Assembly (NCBI GenBank): GCA_000934455.1 | Contig: KN895051.1 | Span: 9,068 to 34,168, forward strand | Direction: 5' to 3' | DNA length: 25,101 bases | Source: Apostichopus parvimensis | Taxonomy: Eukaryota; Echinodermata; Holothuroidea; Aspidochirotida; Stichopodidae | The notes under the pieces: generated by a model | The model's input: the letters and a program-made list of their open reading frames with translations, nothing else | Told to the model about the DNA's origin: nothing | Databases searched by the model: none | Position numbers and translations under genes: made by a program | Shown here: piece by piece, positions 20,009-25,101 of the stretch | How the letters are laid out: the number at the start of each line of letters is the position of its first letter | Position numbering within the stretch: position 1 is the first letter of the stretch

Positions 20009-23000
20009 ATAATGTCAGAAAATGAACTCATGTCCCCTACATGACTGTTCACATCCTGCGAAGTTAAAAATAAGAAGACACCCCAGCTCTGAGAGGCTAA
20101 TCTGAAAATTGCTTCATATTTCATCCCCAAGGGATATGCCAGCAAACTTTCTCTGATGAATTGAGGAGATACTATAAAGCACACTGCTACAAGGTATGAA
20201 ATTCATAAACATCTTGTCAAACTGGAAATCCTACGGTCATTGCCGAAAGGAAACGTTGTAGAATGTTCATGATGAGGGGAGGCCTGGTTACAGGGTATTT
20301 TACAGGTCAGACAGTATATATACAGAAGAGCCAACCCATATAGATTGCTTCTGTCACGTACCGTTAAAAACAAAAAGTGATCGAAATCTTTAAGCTCTTC
20401 AAATCTACAATGTTCACTTCCTCATCTATAATTCATAAGTCTTGGCTACTAATTTGCAAGTAAATTCAAACAACATTTTACACCTTCAAAATTAGTTATT
20501 TTACCACGGCCTACAGCACATACCTACAGATGATAACCCCTTTGTTACAGTATATGTTCCCTCTTGAAATTAATTAGACAGAAATATGTAAATGAGCAAC
20601 GTTTCAACCCTTGTTTGATGAAGTGATATGTTCATTAAAGCTGCAGGTTCCATATATTGGCTTGTAATTTTTGTATGACTCATGTGAACCAACCCATGTA
20701 ATATTCACATATATAATTGGATACACCTCAATGCACATTATAACTCTGAGAGATCTATGTGTATAAAACCATTTCCGTGAAGTAGCTCGATAATTGTGTG
20801 TCCCACAGATTTCCTCCTTTACTTTACAAACTTTTGAAGTGGATGCATAATTTCATTATTCCAAGAGAAGTACCGGAGACTCCAAAAAAATGATGATGTA
20901 ATTTTCAGGTACATAACTCTATTTCAATGTTAGACTATATTCAATATGGCCGCACAGTAGCATTATGAAGTGGCAAGCAAATTTTACACAAGATGCAATT
21001 GTGAAAACCAATACACCCATCACCATGCATACCTTTGCAACCGGCATAAAGGCGATCAACGACAATGTTAATTACGCATTTATACCTTCCCAATCCCTAC
21101 TAATGCAGAAACCTGAGTCATTCCTCCACATGAATGCATCTTTTTCCTTCTTGTCAATATATACTGTATACGGTCATAAATTTTGATTCAGATATTGCTT
21201 TAAATTGTGGATTACATGTCTTGGCAACACTTCACTATGGATATATTGAGATTCATCTCACAGTTTGATTAGATTGAGAAAATATATTGGTGCAAAAATA
21301 GCGAAAGTAACAAAACTGAGATAGCACAGATGAAAGCTGAATGTCAAAAACTTCATCTTGAATCTATCAAGTTTAATCATATGCATAGTCTATCCTCTGC
21401 AGCTTTTTTTTGAAAGATAAACCCTTTTCTCTCAACATGGCAGATTAATTTCATACTTATTTACGCTTAATATTGAAAAAGAAAGAACAAAAAACCCTTT
21501 GCAAAGGCACCAAGCTGTATGTCGTTGGAAAAGGAAGCTATATACTTCATAATTATATGTTTCTTATACAACTCAAGAATACATGATCAAAGTGGAACAA
21601 ATTTTTTTTCAATTGAATGTCTTTGTTTTCACTACATGCAATAACCTATATTCCAAGCATCTGGTTCACTGATAACTACAGTATGCTCATCTGCGGCTGA
21701 ATCCTGCAAACAATAACAGACGTTGATCTCAGCAATATGAACAACAATGACTTTGAACTTTGGACAGAGGTAAACAATGCAAATCAATTCTTCTGTACTT
21801 ATTAGACAATACCATTGAAGTTGAGTGCAATCGATGCGAGATTGATTACGTTTTTAACATCAAAGTTGAAGACAAACACAGTTCAGTGTGTTACGTGTTT
21901 CCTACACATATGTGCAAGATATGATGTTAAAATATGGTACAGTATATGTAACATTACTGAGCAACTTCAAGAGAAGTTTTTAAAACAGCAGTTTGCAGTT
22001 TGGTCACAGCTGTTGTCCAACCATATATAACATGCTTATTGTACATTACTCACTGTGATTATACATGTGATCAAACTATAGGACACTGTAATAGTGTACT
22101 TTACAACATTTTATTAAAATAAGAAGATTATCGTAATAGTTGTGCAAATTTAAGAACACAAACCTGCAGAATCTAAGTGCATTTTTTAACTATAGTCCAT
22201 GAGAAAGCACTTTTACTCTCTGTTACCAAGACATCAAGAAGATGGATAACACTGGGTACTTCAGTGCTGTAACTTAATTTAATATTTGTGCTTCATCGAT
22301 ATAAATTTCATACCCGAAAATCAATATGTTACAAATATTAACCCCGAATACCAGAAAGTCTCGGTTAATGATTACATGTTTTTAATAACAGAATGTTCCA
22401 GTAAAAGTCAAATTAAGTGAGGAAAATAAAAAAAATTGAAAACAGATCAAACCAGTCAAGAGGCCATGAAAAATGGAGAGGAAAAAACTTGAAAGATATC
22501 TATCTACACACAGAGTTTGAATAATAGTCATACCCTTAAACAGTTAACCCTGCATCACAGATGGCAAAGCATAATGAGACTCGGGTGTATAATATTTGAG
22601 AGCAATGGTGAACAAGATCATTTTATATATTTATCTTTTGCATACTATGACAGGTAGAAGATGTCAAATGCTTAAGTTATGCTTTGATTCAGAAGTACAC
22701 GAAACAGTTAGAAAACCATTCTCTCCGCCAATTTCCAAAGAGTTTTAAATGACTGCAAATCGTGTCCCTCAAATTCACATTAAAGTTTCCAGACATGCGT
22801 GATACATCCTTGAAATATTGCTGGTTTTATTTCATGTACAGGTTTCTAGCATCGATTTCACCAGCATTCTAATCCTATCACCGTTGTAGAAATAATAATA
22901 TTTAGGATAAGAAAATAAATATCCTTTACGAAAAGTATACTAGATTAGAAATTTGTGCACTTCTAAATACTTTACCAGGCCATAAACATCAAAGGAAGTG

Positions 23001-23046
23001 TAATTGCAATATATTTCAGTGCCTCCTCCAACCAGCGACTTATGAT

Positions 23047-23190
23047 CAAGTTTATAATGAAATTAATTAATACTGTTCCCCATAATTAAACCTGATTAGT
23101 CTACTGAACATAATGAAGCAAGTTTATAGTGAAATTAGTTAATACTGTTCCCCATAATTAAACCTGATTATTCTCCTGAACTGAATGAGG
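23047..23190. repeat. Tandem duplication, 72 bp unit, two copies
   Basis: caagtttataatgaaattaa (23047) recurs as caagtttatagtgaaattag (23119), and both continue through ttaatactgttccccataat to a tctactgaac/tctcctgaac end. Several single-base differences separate the copies. Confidence 0.9.
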
Positions 23191-23807
23191 CATGTCACAT
23201 AACGCTTCCACTACTGCAATCAAGTGATATCTGGCTGAGTCATTATGTTTTTATTTCACGTTATGAATTTATAATCTCTTCCTACTTTCCATAAGGACAA
23301 AAAAATACAATAAATAAATAATTTGCCTACCGCCAATGTAGCAACCTCTCTCAATCAAAGTTGAATATATATGAAGGATCATGCTCTTTTGGACTGTCTA
23401 AACTAGTAAAGGACCTCACCCATGGAAAAAGTTGGTAGGTTATACATACAGTACTGTCAATTCAACTAACCTCCATATTACTTGCATGGGGGGAGGGGGT
23501 CTAAAAGATGGAACAAAATAATACGTTACTGGTGATCATATTTGATTTATAATATTGATACATTTATCTCCTGGAGTGATATTATGTAAAGAGAGGCAGG
23601 TGATGACTTTGTGAGGCCCAGGGATTGTACGGATGCAACATTTCAATATAGGAATCTAAACAGGTAATAAATAGAGGTCCAGACCTAATATGCATAATAC
23701 CTACAATTGAGCTTATGTACACATGCAGAGAGATGACAGAAAAATAAACTAACCCTTTCACCGTATTTTTTATACGAAGTTTGCACTACTTTGGCACAAC
23801 ATTTTGA

Positions 23808-23845
23808 ACTGACTGACTTGCAAATTACTGACTGACTTGTAAATT
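23808..23845. repeat. Tandem duplication, 19 bp unit, two copies
   Basis: actgactgacttgcaaatt is followed directly by actgactgacttgtaaatt, differing at one base. Confidence 0.9.
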
Positions 23846-23921
23846 ATTTTAAATTGTTACATTTTTTTCATCCGCGTGATCTGCTCACTCATACAATTTT
23901 TTACGCCACCGAAATAATATT

Positions 23922-23978
23922 GATAATATATCTTATAAATGATAATATATCTTATAAAAGATAATATATCTCAGAGAA
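23922..23978. repeat. Tandem repeat, 19 bp unit, three copies
   Basis: gataatatatcttataaat, gataatatatcttataaaa and gataatatatctcagagaa lie head to tail. The last runs into an 18 bp perfect palindrome, gaaggatgatcatccttc (23976-23993). Confidence 0.9.
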
Positions 23979-24020
23979 GGATGATCATCCTTCAACATCA
24001 AATGCTGAAAGAAACATATC

Positions 24021-24146
24021 TGCTGTCCCTTTCAAATGTGCTGTCCCTTTCAAATGTGCTGTCCCTTTCAAATCTACTGTCCCTTTCAAATCTGCTGTCC
24101 CTTTCAAATATGCTGTCCCTTTCAAATATGCTGTCCCTTTCAAATC
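24021..24146. repeat. Minisatellite, 18 bp unit, seven copies
   Basis: Seven uninterrupted copies of tgctgtccctttcaaatg vary almost only at the last base and first two bases. Because the unit is a multiple of three, the plus-strand frame reads a repeated LSLSN(V/L/M) peptide. I regard this as a by-product, since nothing else in that frame looks coding. Confidence 0.95.
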
Positions 24147-24271
24147 TTCAGACAAGCGTGTCCTCTAGAATGTTTCAGTAATTACAATTATTCATATATA
24201 TGAGGTGTGTAAACTTTGAAAGCCAAGTCATAGTATCCTAACTTAGGTTTATAAAGACATGCTGAGTATGA

Positions 24272-24544
24272 TGGTACTACCATGGTTGTAAGTTAATAGG
24301 CCTTGGGATGTGTCTCACTATTGATGTCTGCCCCGGCAGAAACCTGGCTCAACTTTGTCCAGGGAATTGCCATCCCGGCAGCTTCTGTATTAAACCTAGC
24401 TGCCACTGCTACTGCTGTACAAGCAAATCTTTTATCATAATTGGACTCCTATGCATGGATAATAGGTTTAATTTTATCCTTGGTGACCAACTTGCATGTG
24501 AGATGTGTATATCATGTGTGAAAAACATCAAATTCATCCACTGA
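24272..24544 (+). other. Cysteine-rich open frame, overlapped by a minus-strand frame
   Basis: The plus-strand frame (ATG at 24308) has nine cysteines in its first 37 residues, with CPGNCHPGSFC and SCHCYCC, then turns into ordinary AT-rich translation. It has no signal peptide and no recognised fold. On the opposite strand, 24293-24448 is also open and reads AAGMAIPWTKLSQVSAGAD. Both sit in a G+C-richer island of about 120 bases with GCTGCC/GGCAGC repeats and the palindrome CTGCCCCGGCAG (24328-24339). At most one strand would be coding. I cannot support either as a gene. Confidence 0.15.
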
Positions 24545-24728
24545 GGAGACAAAATACCCACCAGAGCATGACAGCCGAGTCGGCTGGAAAACTCATCCAA
24601 AAATGCGAGCGGAAAAAATGACACGATAGCTCAAAAAAAAAGTGTAATGAAATTTACCAGCAAAATCCAATGAAAGGGGAGCTAGAGTATTAGATGCATT
24701 AAAGGTTGATAAAGTAAAGAATGTGGAA

Positions 24729-25101
24729 ATGCAATTATGTCTGCATCTGAAGGATCAACATTACAGAAAAGGTCTGCTATGAAAGCAGGAGCTATCAATA
24801 GTATCCATCTAAAACCCATTGTAAAGTATATTACAGTAATAACCTAACCAGACTTATTGACTTTATATATGTAATCGTGTCTGCATCTGAAGGATCAACA
24901 TTACAGAAAAGGTCTGCTATGAGAGCAGGAGCTATCAATAGTATCCATCTAATTCCAACTGTAAAGTATATAACAATATGATATTACAGTGAAAACATAA
25001 CACGACTCATTGACTTTATATATGCAATTGTGTCTGCATCTGAAGGATCAACATTACAGAAAAGGTCCACTATGAGAGCAGGAGCTATCAATAGTATCCA
25101 T
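24729..25101. repeat. Tandem array, about 140-153 bp unit, running off the right edge
   Basis: gtctgcatctgaaggatcaa begins at 24739, 24879 and 25032, giving periods of 140 and 153 bases. The core of about 70 bases (through gcaggagctatcaatagtat) is nearly identical in all copies. The A/T-rich linker varies and accounts for the period change. At least two and a half copies are visible, and the window ends inside the third. Confidence 0.93.

Larger units (their letters stand above)
18771..25101 (-). other. Upstream intron or 5' region of the ABLIM gene
   Basis: The tttcag acceptor at 18771-18780 shows that at least one more exon lies upstream, to the right on the plus strand. It must end one base into a codon. 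I scanned for a short minus-strand exon with an ATG and a GT donor in that phase and found none convincing, so it is probably beyond the right edge. This stretch is dominated by AT-rich DNA and several tandem duplications (listed separately). About 20010-23040 holds nothing I can name. Confidence 0.65.

Noticed and set aside
23939-24181. LSLSN-repeat peptide as a repetitive protein
   Set aside because: It results from an 18 bp minisatellite whose unit is a multiple of three; the flanks in the same frame look non-coding.

Overview
This is a eukaryotic, AT-rich window with metazoan-style gene architecture: short coding exons with canonical GT/AG junctions inside multi-kilobase introns. Only one protein-coding gene can be supported firmly. 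Two minus-strand exons (18660-18770 and 3933-4116) encode the complete first LIM domain and the first half of the second LIM domain of an actin-binding LIM protein (ABLIM / UNC-115 family). The exon phases match, and the ligand spacing is right across the junction. I recalled the family's typical residues from memory; no search was run. The rest of the window is intron or flanking DNA of this gene. The tRNA-derived SINE, a hAT-like non-autonomous element, G/C runs and many small tandem duplications fit a marine invertebrate, possibly an echinoderm or other deuterostome, but the species cannot be fixed from the sequence.

Layout. 1-3932: the intron after the LIM2 exon, with a hAT-like element (2201-2538), two inverted repeats, a lysine-rich minus-strand mini-ORF (2846-2995) and a phase-compatible candidate terminal exon (3588-3669). 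3933-4116: exon with the end of LIM1 and the start of LIM2. 4117-18659: a 14.5 kb intron that splits LIM1, with a SINE (about 7980-8309), a perfect inverted repeat carrying octamer motifs (7400-7443), G-rich tracts, simple repeats and a few orphan open frames. 18660-18770: exon with the start of LIM1. 18771-25101: the upstream intron or 5' flank. No upstream coding exon could be identified here. It is rich in local tandem duplications (19.7 kb, 23.0-24.15 kb, and an array of roughly 140-150 bp units running off the right edge).

Function. The only supported product is a LIM-domain scaffold that, in this family, links signalling partners (N-terminal LIM domains) to F-actin (C-terminal villin headpiece, not in this window). 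No operon, CRISPR array, rRNA or tRNA gene was seen. I found no convincing new multi-gene system. The most testable oddities are the candidate alternative last exon, the related G/C foldback repeats at 2.2 and 18.4 kb, and the cluster of tandem duplications at 23-25 kb.
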